NCBI GenBank assembly: GCA_944332475.1
Contig: CALVKA010000001.1
Coordinates: 62,001-126,000, forward strand
DNA length: 64,000 nt
Direction of reading: 5' to 3'
DNA from: an uncultured Bacilli bacterium
GTDB taxonomy: Bacteria; Bacillota_I; Bacilli_A; RF39; UBA660
A model generated the notes under the pieces. The model was not told the DNA's origin and searched no databases. It saw only the letters and a program-made list of their open reading frames with translations. Below are positions 8,047-17,605 of the stretch, piece by piece. Made by a program: the position numbers and the translations under genes. The first letter of the stretch is position 1; every line of letters begins with the position of its first letter.

Positions 8047-9033
8047 ATGACAAAAGAAGGAATATTTCAAAAATTAGATAGTTTAAATCTTGATAAAAAG
8101 GAATATATTATCATTAGTGAGGCTAGTTTGGTTTGTCAGGATGTAATTGATGAGACTGGAGATATTGATTTGGCTTGTTCAGAGGAATATTATCAGAATA
8201 TTTCTTGGGATGTTGATACTGGATATTTTGGTACTGATATCAAAAAATATGATTGTTTTGAAATAGGCCCTAATTTTTATGATAAAGATCAAGTTGTTGT
8301 GATTGATGGTTATAGGTTTGCTGATATTTTATCTACTTATGAACTTAAGAAGTTGGAAAATAAACCTCGAGATAAGAAGTTAATTCAAAAGTTAGAACTT
8401 ATGGTTTGTAGTCGTGATAATTATTATTTTGAAAGAAAATTAAGAAATCAGGGAATTACTTTGATTGCCGGGGTTGATGAAGTGGGACGTGGTCCTTTGG
8501 TAGGCCCTGTTGTTGCGGCCTGTGTCATTTTACCTGATCATTTTTCTTTGGATGGACTTACAGATTCTAAAAAGTTAAGCGAAAAAAAGCGTGAATTTTA
8601 TTATGATGAGATTATGAGGCAAGCGGTTGCGGTTGGTGTCGGTATTATTTCTGAAAAAAAGATTGATGAAGTTAATATTTATGAGGCTACTAAGTTGGCT
8701 ATGAAAGAAGCTATTCGAAATTGTTCGGTTCAACCTGAACATATCTTGATTGATGCGATGCCACTATCTCTTGATATACCGACTACATCTATTATTAAAG
8801 GTGATTTTAAAAGTATTACAATTAGTGCTGCTAGTGTGATTGCAAAAGTAACTAGGGACAGAATGTTAGATGAATTGGATAAAAAATATCCTATGTATGA
8901 TTTTAAGGATAATAAAGGATATCCAACTAAAAAGCATTTGGAAGCCATTGAAAAATATGGTATTATTGAGGAGCACCGGAGAAGTTATGGACCGGTTCGT
9001 GATTATTTAGAAAAACAGCTTACCTTTTTTTAG
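8047..9033 (+). CDS. rnhB: Ribonuclease HII with an extra N-terminal nucleotidyltransferase-like domain
   Basis: RNase HII cuts RNA in RNA-DNA hybrids and removes single ribonucleotides from DNA. The catalytic domain starts near residue 139 and has the signature GVDEVGRG (Asp144, Glu145), LIDAM (Asp236) and KVTRDR (Asp271). The first 120 or so residues are unusual: IIISEASL followed by GDIDLACSEEYY resembles the G-S...D-I-D core of a small nucleotidyltransferase. A later helix (YELKKLENKPRDKK) resembles the R-K-D tail of such proteins. At 328 residues it is much longer than Bacillus RnhB (about 255). The RNase call is firm; the extra domain is inference. Confidence 0.93.
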   Translation: MTKEGIFQKLDSLNLDKKEYIIISEASLVCQDVIDETGDIDLACSEEYYQNISWDVDTGYFGTDIKKYDCFEIGPNFYDKDQVVVIDGYRFADILSTYELKKLENKPRDKKLIQKLELMVCSRDNYYFERKLRNQGITLIAGVDEVGRGPLVGPVVAACVILPDHFSLDGLTDSKKLSEKKREFYYDEIMRQAVAVGVGIISEKKIDEVNIYEATKLAMKEAIRNCSVQPEHILIDAMPLSLDIPTTSIIKGDFKSITISAASVIAKVTRDRMLDELDKKYPMYDFKDNKGYPTKKHLEAIEKYGIIEEHRRSYGPVRDYLEKQLTFF

Positions 9034-9078
9034 GGGAATGTTTTAAAAAATATAGAATAATATAAATGAGGTGATAAT

Positions 9079-9714
9079 ATGGGAATATCTGATGTATTTG
9101 GAGGAGTGAAAGGGGAACGTTATAGGAAAGAGCGTGCTTACACTGTTGGAGCATCTCCCTCTTTCTTTGATTTAAAACCTTCGGGTGATGATTTATCTGT
9201 TAGTGATATGATTATGACTTCTACAACAAAGGAATCTTTTAGTAAAAAGATGAATTTGGCACTTAGATATCATGGTGATGCTGATCCAGTAGATTTTAGC
9301 TTAGCAATTGGAAAATTTACCGGAGTTTATAACTTGTATCCATCTTATTATTTGACAGAAGAGGTAAAAAGAGAGATTGCTTCTATGGATGTGGACCCTA
9401 ACAAAACACGAGCTTTTTTGAATCGTCATTTTAATAGTATGGCTACTTATTTTCAAAAGGCTTATCATATTCATGCAGATCGTGTGCAACAGGATATTGC
9501 AAAAATGTTTGATATTTCAATTGATAGTGAGGTTTATCAAGATCCTGTCTGTCGGGATGTTGGTAAGATTTTAATTACAACTGGCTTATTATTTCGTGAT
9601 ATTGATCCTAACCATTTTGAAGAGAATATTTCGTATTTAATTTCTAGTGGTGAGATGATTCAGGCATTTGATAAATATAGGCAGGATTCTGTTGTTCCAT
9701 CTATTCATAAATAA
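9079..9714 (+). CDS. Hypothetical protein, 211 aa
   Basis: Not recognised. It has no membrane segment or signal peptide and looks largely helical after about residue 60 (VKREIASMD, RAFLNRHFNSMATYFQKAYH). ATG 9079 follows a GAGGTGATA ribosome binding site. It occupies the position between rnhB and topA where Bacillus relatives carry dprA, but I see no DprA Rossmann motif. It is one of several lineage-type unknowns inserted in conserved gene order. Confidence 0.6.
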   Translation: MGISDVFGGVKGERYRKERAYTVGASPSFFDLKPSGDDLSVSDMIMTSTTKESFSKKMNLALRYHGDADPVDFSLAIGKFTGVYNLYPSYYLTEEVKREIASMDVDPNKTRAFLNRHFNSMATYFQKAYHIHADRVQQDIAKMFDISIDSEVYQDPVCRDVGKILITTGLLFRDIDPNHFEENISYLISSGEMIQAFDKYRQDSVVPSIHK

Positions 9715-9721
9715 AATTTTA

Positions 9722-9750
9722 TTGACAAATATAGTTTTTGTTAGTATAAG
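9722..9750 (+). promoter_or_regulatory. topA promoter
   Basis: TTGACA (9722-9727) and TATAAG (9745-9750) with 17-bp spacing. Confidence 0.82.
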
Positions 9751-9774
9751 TATATAGAGTTAAGGAGGCGTTTC

Positions 9775-11805
9775 ATGTCAAAAAATTTAGTGATTGTCGA
9801 AAGTCCTAGTAAAAGTAAAACGATTGAAAAGTATTTAGGTAAAGACTATAAAGTCGTTTCTTCTAAGGGACATATTCGCGATTTAGCAACCACTGGGCCT
9901 TATGGGCTTGGTGTGGATATTGAAAATGGATTTAAGCCTAGTTATGTTCCTATTAAAGGGAAGGGTTCTGTAATTAAGGAATTAAAAAAAGATGTAAAGG
10001 ATAGTGATATGGTATATCTTGCGAGCGACCCTGACCGTGAGGGAGAAGCGATTGCTTGGCATTTAAAAGATGCACTTAATATTCCTGATGATCATTATAG
10101 ACGAATTTTGTTCCATGAGATTACGCATGATAAGGTGTTGGATGCGATTTCCAACCCTACGGTTATCGATGATAATTTAGTAAAGAGTCAAGAAACTAGA
10201 CGTATTTTGGATCGTATTATTGGTTTCCGTCTTTCTAAGTTATTACAAAGTAAGATTGGGGCAAAGAGTGCTGGACGTGTACAGAGTGTAGCGTTAAAAC
10301 TAATTGTTGATCGTGAAAGAGAAATTGAGGCGTTTCATCCAGAAGAATATTGGACGATTACAGCTATTTTTCCTGATTATGAAGCTGTACTTTTTAAATA
10401 TAAAGATGATGATATTGAGTTAAAAAGCGAGGAAGAAGCGAATCGTGTATTAGATTCCTTGGGTGATATATATACAGTTGAATCAGTTGAGAAAAAGGAG
10501 CGTGCTAAGAAAAGTAAATTCCCATTTATTACTTCTACTTTACAACAAGAGGCATCTACGAAATTAGGTTTTCCAGCTAGAAAAACGATGAGTCTTGCAC
10601 AGAAGTTATATGAAGGTATTGATCTTGATAGTGAGACTGTTGGTTTAATTACATATATGAGAACGGATTCTACCCGTTTGTCAGATGACTTTGTTGGTCC
10701 TGCCAGAAAATATATTGCTGAAAAATATGGAAAAGAGTATGTTGGTTATGTAAAACAAAGTAAGAAAAAAGAAAATGTCCAAGATGCTCATGAGGCGATT
10801 CGTCCTACTAGTGTTTTGCGTACACCAGAGGCAGTAAAACCTTATTTGAAACCTGATGAGTTCAAATTATATTCTTTGATTTATAAACGTACTCTTGCTT
10901 CTTTGATGGCTGATGCAAAAGTGAATCAGACTACGATTATTTTTGATAATCATGATTATAAGTTTAAGACTACTGGTCAAGTTTTGTTGTTTGAAGGATA
11001 TTTGAAGGTATACCGTGATTATGAGTCTAGTGAAGATAAAATTTTACCAGAAATTCATGATAAAGAAGAGTGTATTGCAACTAATGTATCTAGTGAACAA
11101 CATTTTACCAAACCACCGGCTCGATATACGGAAGCTAAATTAATTAAAGAGTTGGAAGAGTTAGGAATTGGTCGTCCATCTACTTACGCAAAGATTATCG
11201 ATACGATTAAAGAACGTAATTATGTAGAAATGGAAGATAAGAAGTTTAAACCTACTCAGATGGGAATTGAAACAACGGATAAGTTACAAGAATATTTCAG
11301 TGATTTAATTAATGTGGAGTATACTCGTGATATGGAAGAAGATTTGGATAAAGTGGCTGATGGTGATGAAGAATCTCAGGATGTATTATCTAATTTTTAT
11401 CAATTGTTTGAACCACGTGTAAAAAATGCTTTTTCTGATATGGAGAAAAAAGCTCCAGAAGAGACTGGGGAGGTTTGTCCAGAATGTGGTTCTCCTTTAG
11501 TAATTCGCAATGGTCGTTATGGAAAATTTGTTGCTTGCTCTAATTATCCGACTTGTAAATATATTAAGAAGGAAAAGTCGGAAGAGGTTGTTGTGATGGA
11601 TTGTCCAGAATGTGATGGAAAAATTGTGGAGAAAAAGACACGTAAAGGTAAAATCTTTTATGGCTGTCAGAATTATCCAAAATGTAAGTTTGCTTCTTGG
11701 GATAAGCCTGTTCCAGGAAAATGTCCAGAGTGTGGCAGTTATTTGGTAGAAAAGAATGGTAAAATCAAATGTAGTAGTTGTTCTTATGAAGAAAGCAAAT
11801 CATAG
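9775..11805 (+). CDS. topA: DNA topoisomerase I
   Basis: Type IA topoisomerase that relaxes negative supercoils. The 676-residue protein has the N-terminal Toprim domain (LVIVESPSKSKTIEKYLG, ASDPDREGEAIAWHL), the active-site region ITYMRTDSTR with catalytic Tyr294, and three C-terminal zinc ribbons of the CPECG...C type (about residues 565-670). ATG 9775 follows AAGGAGGCG. It has its own promoter and terminator. Its Bacillus neighbours dprA and trmFO are replaced by unknown genes on both sides. Confidence 0.97.
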   Translation: MSKNLVIVESPSKSKTIEKYLGKDYKVVSSKGHIRDLATTGPYGLGVDIENGFKPSYVPIKGKGSVIKELKKDVKDSDMVYLASDPDREGEAIAWHLKDALNIPDDHYRRILFHEITHDKVLDAISNPTVIDDNLVKSQETRRILDRIIGFRLSKLLQSKIGAKSAGRVQSVALKLIVDREREIEAFHPEEYWTITAIFPDYEAVLFKYKDDDIELKSEEEANRVLDSLGDIYTVESVEKKERAKKSKFPFITSTLQQEASTKLGFPARKTMSLAQKLYEGIDLDSETVGLITYMRTDSTRLSDDFVGPARKYIAEKYGKEYVGYVKQSKKKENVQDAHEAIRPTSVLRTPEAVKPYLKPDEFKLYSLIYKRTLASLMADAKVNQTTIIFDNHDYKFKTTGQVLLFEGYLKVYRDYESSEDKILPEIHDKEECIATNVSSEQHFTKPPARYTEAKLIKELEELGIGRPSTYAKIIDTIKERNYVEMEDKKFKPTQMGIETTDKLQEYFSDLINVEYTRDMEEDLDKVADGDEESQDVLSNFYQLFEPRVKNAFSDMEKKAPEETGEVCPECGSPLVIRNGRYGKFVACSNYPTCKYIKKEKSEEVVVMDCPECDGKIVEKKTRKGKIFYGCQNYPKCKFASWDKPVPGKCPECGSYLVEKNGKIKCSSCSYEESKS

Positions 11806-11824
11806 GTTATGATTGCTTTTTTTT
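11793..11824 (+). terminator. topA terminator
   Basis: AAGCAAATCATA, which overlaps the end of the coding sequence, pairs with TATGATTGCTT with one bulged base. An eight-base T-run follows. Confidence 0.8.
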
Positions 11825-11841
11825 ATATTTTGTGATATAAT
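11813..11841 (+). promoter_or_regulatory. Promoter of the unknown gene upstream of xerC
   Basis: TTGCTT (11813-11818), lying inside the topA terminator arm, and TATAAT (11836-11841) are 17 bp apart; TG precedes the -10. Confidence 0.65.
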
Positions 11842-11865
11842 GTAGCCAAATTAGGGGGGGATACT

Positions 11866-13113
11866 ATGGCGGGTATTCAATATCAGTTGATTGCACAGAA
11901 TGAAAAGGATGGTTCTGTTGAGACTGTTTGGTTAGATCCTAGTGATATGTTTTCTGAGTTTGATTCTCAGTTTGTTAGAGATTATAGTTTGGAACAAATT
12001 GATTTATTTACGATGCAATTTATTCATCAAGAGGAATTAAAGCGTTGGTTGGCTCAAACAGGAAAGATTTCTTCTTCTGATGTGGATTTGTATATTGCTT
12101 TTCAGGATAAGGATCATCAATTAACTTATTATGAAGTCTTGTGTAATCGTCGTAATCAAGAAAGTGTTAGAAAACTTTCTCAATTAGCAAGTAGCTCTTG
12201 TTCGGAACAAGATAAGAATATTATTTCTCAACAAATTATATATCGTTTTTTAGAACAATGTGAAAATGACCCATTATTTCGTCGTTATGTACAGTCTGGT
12301 TATTCTTCTATTTATCATAAGTTTCTTTCTTATTTTCCTTATGGAAATATAGATACTACAGCTTTTTCTATGTTACATTCTAAGGATGGAGGTTGGGTTT
12401 TCCATTCGTATCCTTTGCTTCGAAATATGGTGGAAGCTCAGGCAAATTATGAACTTTTATCTTTACGTTATCGTGATGTTTTACAAGCTGCTAACATGTT
12501 GCGGGAGAATCGAAAGGCATTAAGAGATAGTGCTAGGGAAGTTTTAAAAAGTAAAACGAATAAAAATTCTGACCCTGCTCAAATGAATTTCTTTTCTTTA
12601 TTAAGTCAAGGTGAGATGCATACTGTACCGAGGGCTCCTCATAAACTGTCAAAGCAAAAACCTAAGATTGTGGTGCCTGATGATCAAGGGGTTTCTTTTG
12701 ATGCGAAGAGAAAGTATGTTTTAGATACCATTAATTCTCTTCCAAGTAATGTTTTCTATTTTTCGGGCAATCATTATGCGAAATTTAATCCAGAATTTTT
12801 CTCTTGCGATATTTCGGAAGAGGATTTAAGAAGTTTAAACGGATATTTGGATACTGCTACAAGAAGACATATTGCTTTTTATACTATGTTAAATGCTCGT
12901 TATCATGAGAATCAAAAAAATGGTTATTATTCTTCGACTCTTGATAGTGAAATGTCTGATGTTTGGCATACGATTACAAAACGTTTAAAAAATAGTAATT
13001 ATTTAAATGGTGCATATGCCTGGGCAAAGTTGTATAATAGATATGTAGAGCAAGATAAGCTTTATAGAGAAGGTGTGGTTTCCCATGGCGAATGTTATAC
13101 AAAACGAAAATAG
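11866..13113 (+). CDS. Hypothetical protein, 415 aa
   Basis: Not recognised. It is a long soluble protein rich in Ser, Gln, Tyr and Leu, with no Cys cluster, P-loop, signal peptide or membrane segment. A linker-like stretch near residues 225-275 (SKTNKNSDP, KLSKQKPKIVV) may separate two helical domains. ATG 11866 follows a run of seven G (11853-11859). Its last 29 nt overlap the start of xerC in another frame, so the two are probably coupled. It stands where trmFO is found in Bacillus. Confidence 0.62.
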   Translation: MAGIQYQLIAQNEKDGSVETVWLDPSDMFSEFDSQFVRDYSLEQIDLFTMQFIHQEELKRWLAQTGKISSSDVDLYIAFQDKDHQLTYYEVLCNRRNQESVRKLSQLASSSCSEQDKNIISQQIIYRFLEQCENDPLFRRYVQSGYSSIYHKFLSYFPYGNIDTTAFSMLHSKDGGWVFHSYPLLRNMVEAQANYELLSLRYRDVLQAANMLRENRKALRDSAREVLKSKTNKNSDPAQMNFFSLLSQGEMHTVPRAPHKLSKQKPKIVVPDDQGVSFDAKRKYVLDTINSLPSNVFYFSGNHYAKFNPEFFSCDISEEDLRSLNGYLDTATRRHIAFYTMLNARYHENQKNGYYSSTLDSEMSDVWHTITKRLKNSNYLNGAYAWAKLYNRYVEQDKLYREGVVSHGECYTKRK

Positions 13114-14023
13114 AAATAAAAGATTAGAAGGATATTTAGACTATTTGAAATATCAAAGAAATTATTCTTCTTATACGATAGAAAATTATGGTCAGGATAT
13201 TTTAGAATTTTTTCAATATTTGGATCGTGAAAGTTTGGATTATAAAAGCGTAGTTTATAGTGATTTACGCTTTTTTCTGATGTATTTAAAAGAGGATAAA
13301 AAAGATAAGAATTCTTCTATTGATCGAAAACTTAGTTCTTTACGTGGCTTTTATCAGTATTTGGCTAATGAAGGGGTCGTTTCTAATAATGTTTTTTCTT
13401 TGTTAAGTGGTCCGAAAAAAGAAAAAAAATTACCTAGGTATTTTGAATATAATGAATTAGAGGCATTATTTGATGCTTGTGATTTATCTACTGCGACTGG
13501 TCAGAGAGATCGATTAATTTTGGAAATGTTGTATGCAACTGGAGTACGTGTAGGAGAGTTGGTTTCTATTAAAGTATCTGATATTCATTTTGGTGATCGC
13601 ATGATATTAATTTTAGGTAAGGGAAATAAAGAGAGAATGGTTCCTTATGGTGATTATTGTGAAGAAATATTAACGATGTATTTGAAGGATGGTTATGTTA
13701 GTTTGAATCAAAAGAATAGCCCTTATCTGTTTTTAAATCATTTGGGTGGCAAGTTAACAGAACGTGGTGTACGTTATTTGTTAGAGCAAATCATTTCTCA
13801 TACAAGTATTCAGAAACATATTTCACCACATATGATTCGTCATAGTTTTGCGACTCATTTATTAAACCAGGGTTGTGATTTGATGACTGTACAAAAGTTG
13901 TTGGGACATGAAAGTATTAAGGCTACCCAGATATATACTCATGTAACTACGGATCGTTTGAAAAATGTGTATCAAAATAGTTTTCCGAGGGCACGTATTC
14001 ATGATGAGAGTAAGAGAGACTGA
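13085..14023 (+). CDS. xerC: Tyrosine recombinase XerC
   Basis: XerC resolves chromosome dimers at dif together with a partner. The 312-residue protein has the N-terminal SAM-like core-binding domain (LEGYLDYLKYQRNYSSYTI) and the catalytic domain with the Arg in YATGVRVGEL, HMIRHSFATH, LLGHESIKATQIY and the nucleophilic Tyr. I chose ATG 13085, about 10 nt after AGAAGGTG; a GTG at 13073 lies inside that site. The gene overlaps the preceding one. Its position after topA matches Bacillus, which supports XerC rather than a mobile integrase. Confidence 0.9.
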   Translation: MANVIQNENRNKRLEGYLDYLKYQRNYSSYTIENYGQDILEFFQYLDRESLDYKSVVYSDLRFFLMYLKEDKKDKNSSIDRKLSSLRGFYQYLANEGVVSNNVFSLLSGPKKEKKLPRYFEYNELEALFDACDLSTATGQRDRLILEMLYATGVRVGELVSIKVSDIHFGDRMILILGKGNKERMVPYGDYCEEILTMYLKDGYVSLNQKNSPYLFLNHLGGKLTERGVRYLLEQIISHTSIQKHISPHMIRHSFATHLLNQGCDLMTVQKLLGHESIKATQIYTHVTTDRLKNVYQNSFPRARIHDESKRD

Positions 14024-14025
14024 TA

Positions 14026-14054
14026 TTGACTTCTTGATAAAAACATGATATACT
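14026..14054 (+). promoter_or_regulatory. Promoter of the 271-aa unknown gene
   Basis: TTGACT (14026-14031) and TATACT (14049-14054) with 17-bp spacing, directly after the xerC stop. Confidence 0.78.
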
Positions 14055-14080
14055 ATACGCACTTTTAGAGGGGGATTACC

Positions 14081-14896
14081 ATGAAAACGAGAGAGATTAA
14101 AACAGATACCTATGGTATTGTTCCTGAAGATTGGATGATAGAAGTTCCTGATATTTCTGTTGTTCATAAATCTAGTGCTGTTTTTCGTTATATTAATGAA
14201 TATGTAGAGGATAAGTTAGACGTTGATTCTTTGGAGTTTCAAGATTATCTTACTCTTTTAACAACTTATTCATTAACAAAGGCTATGGTGGATGAAGAGG
14301 AATTAGCAGATAATGTGGCGTGGGAAAAATTACTTTCTGAATTGAGAAGGTCCTTATTAAGTACAGAACCTATCTATAGCGTTATTTGTGAAGCCGTAGA
14401 AGGTAGTGTGTTAAGTTGGGAAGAGTATGAGAGAAGATGTGAATTAAATCTTTCCTTACAATCTTCAAAGAATGTAAATACTATTTTAAAATCAGAAATG
14501 AGTCGATTAGATCTTTTGTCTGATGATGTTTCTTCTTGTGATCGTTATGAAGAGTTATCTTTGCTACAGCAACAGTTAGAAGCTAATTTAGGATCTTTTG
14601 ATAAAGATAGTTATGAACATCAGATTTTTTTGGCAGAGGTTGTGAATCATGATTTGGCGGAAGAAGCTGTTGAACTTAGAGCCAATCCTATTATTTTAAG
14701 AACTGTTCGTCCTGATTTATATGATGAGGATGGAAAACTATCTTCTCATTTTATGAGTGAATGTGATGCTATTACGATTGAAAAGACTGTCCGTTCTATG
14801 TCTACTTGGATGGATTGTTCTTCTCATTTTCAGCAGCAATTTCAGGATATGCTTTCTGGACGAGTAGATTATAAAGAATCTGTTTTAAAAAAATAA
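14081..14896 (+). CDS. Hypothetical protein, 271 aa
   Basis: Not recognised. Acidic and mostly helical, with no export signal. There are scattered Cys but no metal-binding pairs. ATG 14081 follows AGAGGGGGA. It has its own strong promoter and a terminator, so it is an independent, probably well expressed transcription unit between xerC and the comN-secDF genes. Confidence 0.62.
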   Translation: MKTREIKTDTYGIVPEDWMIEVPDISVVHKSSAVFRYINEYVEDKLDVDSLEFQDYLTLLTTYSLTKAMVDEEELADNVAWEKLLSELRRSLLSTEPIYSVICEAVEGSVLSWEEYERRCELNLSLQSSKNVNTILKSEMSRLDLLSDDVSSCDRYEELSLLQQQLEANLGSFDKDSYEHQIFLAEVVNHDLAEEAVELRANPIILRTVRPDLYDEDGKLSSHFMSECDAITIEKTVRSMSTWMDCSSHFQQQFQDMLSGRVDYKESVLKK

Positions 14897-14900
14897 ATTT

Positions 14901-14923
14901 GGATGATTTCATCCTCTTTTTTT
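14901..14923 (+). terminator. Terminator after the 271-aa unknown gene
   Basis: GGATGA (14901-14906) and TCATCC (14909-14914) with a TT loop, then C and a seven-base T-run. Confidence 0.82.
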
Positions 14924-15018
14924 ATTTATTTTTTTAGAGAAATCATAAGAAACACTTGTTTTTCTTTTCAATTGTGCTATATTTGCGATATAATAATATT
15001 AGTTTGGTAGGTGATGTT

Positions 15019-15297
15019 ATGGAGTTAGAATTTTCTTCTCAAGAAGAGTTGTATCAAAGAGTACAGCCTGCTTTGAATGCAAAACTTGCTGAATTACATC
15101 GTTTAGGTTATCCTTATATTCAGATTGTTGATGTTTGGAATTATTTAATTGAGACAAAATGGAAGAAGTCAAAGGATTTGACTCTTTCTGATATTGTTAG
15201 TGATATTTTACATGTTGATAATCGTAGATTAGATGAGTATTTAAAGGGTAGTTTAGCGAAAACAAGACGAAGTCAAAATGTAGAAGAGACAATTTAG
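15019..15297 (+). CDS. ComN-like post-transcriptional regulator
   Basis: A 92-residue protein resembling the ComN/YrzD family (Post_transc_reg), which in Bacillus influences late competence mRNA. Visible family features are RVQPALNAKLAELHRLGY, an aromatic D-x-W-N-Y-L segment (VDVWNYLIETKWKK) and ILHVDNRRLDEYL. The family is encoded beside secDF in Bacillus, and here secDF follows by 14 nt. ATG 15019 follows GGTAGGTGAT; the open frame to 14956 lacks a ribosome binding site. The call rests on pattern plus context. Confidence 0.7.
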   Translation: MELEFSSQEELYQRVQPALNAKLAELHRLGYPYIQIVDVWNYLIETKWKKSKDLTLSDIVSDILHVDNRRLDEYLKGSLAKTRRSQNVEETI

Positions 15298-15311
15298 AGA
15301 GGTGGATAGGT

Positions 15312-17588
15312 ATGAAGAAAAAAGATAAAAGTAAAGGAAAAGTCATACGTACAGCAATTGTTTTAATTATTCTTATTGTTGGATTATGTTTTGCTTGTAT
15401 TCCTTTATTTAGAAACTTAAAATTTGGATTAGATTTACAAGGTGGATTTGAGATTTTATATCGTGTAGAATCTATTGATGGATCTAAAATGAATCGTGAT
15501 AAGGTTATGGCTACTTATCGTACGTTAAGTAAGCGTATTGATAGCCTGGGAGTAACAGAGCCAGAAATTACGATTGAGGGTAATGATCAGATTCGTGTTA
15601 AATTGGCTGGTGTTACCAATCCTGAAGAGGCACGTCAACAGTTATCAACCGTTGCGACACTTTCTTTTCGGGATGCTGATGATAATTTACTAATGACGAG
15701 TGATGTATTAGAGTCAGGTGGAGCAAGAGTAACTACGGATTCTTCTGGCAATCCTGCGGTTTTATTATCTGTTGCAGATCAAGATGAATTTTATAAAGTA
15801 ACGAATCGTGTTAAAAATTTTGACCAAAATATGATTGTTATTTGGTTGGATTTTGAAGAGGGTGTTGATAGTTATGCTAGTGAAGGAGCTTTATGTGGTA
15901 CTGATGAATCTAACTGTTTGAGTGCAGCAACTGTATCACAAGGTTTTGCTAGTGATGTTATTATTCAGGGTAATTTTACTGATGATGAAGTTGAGAATTT
16001 AGTTGATTTGATTAATAGTGGTTCTTTACCAAGTAAATTAACTGAAATATCTTCTCAAACAGTAGGTGCTTCTTTTGGTGATAATACCTTAGAAACTACG
16101 TTTATAGCTGGAGTTATTGGTATTGCTTTGATTATTATTTTCTTGATAGCAGTTTATCATTTTGCTGGTTTCATTTCAGCTATTTCTATGTTAATTTATA
16201 CTTTCCTAGTATTCTTAGTATTCTGGGTTGTTGGTGGTGTGTTAACATTGCCTGGTATTGCGGCGTTGATTCTTGGAATTGGTACAGCAGTGGATTCAAG
16301 TATTATTACGTTTGCTAGAATTAAAGATGAGTTGTATCGAGGTAAAAGTTTACCTAATGCCTTTAAGGAGGGAACCAAAGAAAGTTTTAGTGCTATTTTA
16401 GATGCAAATGTTATTGTGTTATTAGTATCTGTTATTATGTTCTTCTTTGGTGAATCTAGTATTAAAGGTTTTGCAACCATGCAAATTATTACAGTTATCA
16501 TTATTATGGTAACTATGGTTGGACTTAATCGTTTCTTGTTACATTTGTTTGTTAAGACGAATTATTTTAATGATAGACCTAAATTGTTTATTAATGTAAA
16601 ACCTGAAAATATTCCTGATGTTTCTAAGAATGAAGAAGTAAAAGTTGTTCCACTAAAGGGGTTCAATTTCTTTAAATATACCAAACAATTCGTTGGACTT
16701 TCTGTTGTCATTTTAGTTCTTGGTGTTGTTATGTTTTTTGTTCGTGGACTTAATTTGAGTGTTGAATATCAATCTGGTACGGATATTGCTCTTGTAGCAG
16801 AAGAAAAAGTGTCTGAAAAACAACTTACTGCAGATTTAGAGAAACTTGGTTTAGAAAAGACAAGTATTGATATTAATGATGATGAGACTACAATTTTAGT
16901 TAGTGATGTTTTAGATGGTGATCAAGTTGATGAAGTTACTAATTATTTTGAAGAGAAATATGATGCTCAGACGAATGTAGGTGTTGTTTCTAATATCGTT
17001 CAACAAGAACTAGTTAAAAATGCTATTCTTTCTGTTTTACTTTCTTTGTTAGGAATCATTCTTTATATTTCTATTCGATTTAAGTTTAGTTATGCTGTTG
17101 GTGGAGTCGTTTCTTTGCTTCATGATGTTTTATTTATCTTTGCTTTGTTTATTGTATTCCATTTACAGATTTCTACTATGTTTATTGCTGCTATTTTAGC
17201 AATTATTGGATATTCTATCAATGACACGATTGTTACGTTTGATAGGATTCGTGAGGAACTAGCTAAAATCAGTGAGAAGAAATTGACGAAGAAGGTTGTA
17301 TGGGAAGTAACGAATCGTGCTATTTGTGAGACTTTTGTCAGAACGGTTCATACTTTCTTAGCAACTTTAATTCCAATTGTTGTTTTGATTTTCTTAGGAT
17401 CAAGAGAAATATTAACCTTTAATTTAGCTATGTTATTTGGCTTTATTGCTGGTGCTTATTCTTCTATTTATATTGCTGCTGTTATCTTTGCTTCAATTGA
17501 AGCTAGAAATATAGGCAAACCAAAAAAGAAAAAAGTAATTTATACTGATGAATATGAGGAGAAACAAATCAAAGGTATTAATTGCTAG
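15312..17588 (+). CDS. secDF: Fused protein translocase subunit SecDF
   Basis: Proton-driven accessory of the SecYEG channel that helps pull proteins across the membrane. The 758-residue protein is a SecD-SecF fusion as in Bacillus: a first transmembrane helix (18-36), SecD periplasmic-type region starting FGLDLQGGFEILY, a six-helix block around residues 255-415, then SecF beginning near residue 465 (LSVEYQSGTDIALV) with a second helix block (570-745). ATG 15312 follows GAGAGGTGG. The RBS of relA lies just after its stop, giving an operon secDF-relA-dtd. Confidence 0.96.
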   Translation: MKKKDKSKGKVIRTAIVLIILIVGLCFACIPLFRNLKFGLDLQGGFEILYRVESIDGSKMNRDKVMATYRTLSKRIDSLGVTEPEITIEGNDQIRVKLAGVTNPEEARQQLSTVATLSFRDADDNLLMTSDVLESGGARVTTDSSGNPAVLLSVADQDEFYKVTNRVKNFDQNMIVIWLDFEEGVDSYASEGALCGTDESNCLSAATVSQGFASDVIIQGNFTDDEVENLVDLINSGSLPSKLTEISSQTVGASFGDNTLETTFIAGVIGIALIIIFLIAVYHFAGFISAISMLIYTFLVFLVFWVVGGVLTLPGIAALILGIGTAVDSSIITFARIKDELYRGKSLPNAFKEGTKESFSAILDANVIVLLVSVIMFFFGESSIKGFATMQIITVIIIMVTMVGLNRFLLHLFVKTNYFNDRPKLFINVKPENIPDVSKNEEVKVVPLKGFNFFKYTKQFVGLSVVILVLGVVMFFVRGLNLSVEYQSGTDIALVAEEKVSEKQLTADLEKLGLEKTSIDINDDETTILVSDVLDGDQVDEVTNYFEEKYDAQTNVGVVSNIVQQELVKNAILSVLLSLLGIILYISIRFKFSYAVGGVVSLLHDVLFIFALFIVFHLQISTMFIAAILAIIGYSINDTIVTFDRIREELAKISEKKLTKKVVWEVTNRAICETFVRTVHTFLATLIPIVVLIFLGSREILTFNLAMLFGFIAGAYSSIYIAAVIFASIEARNIGKPKKKKVIYTDEYEEKQIKGINC

Positions 17589-17605
17589 TTATAGGAGGTG
17601 ATTTT

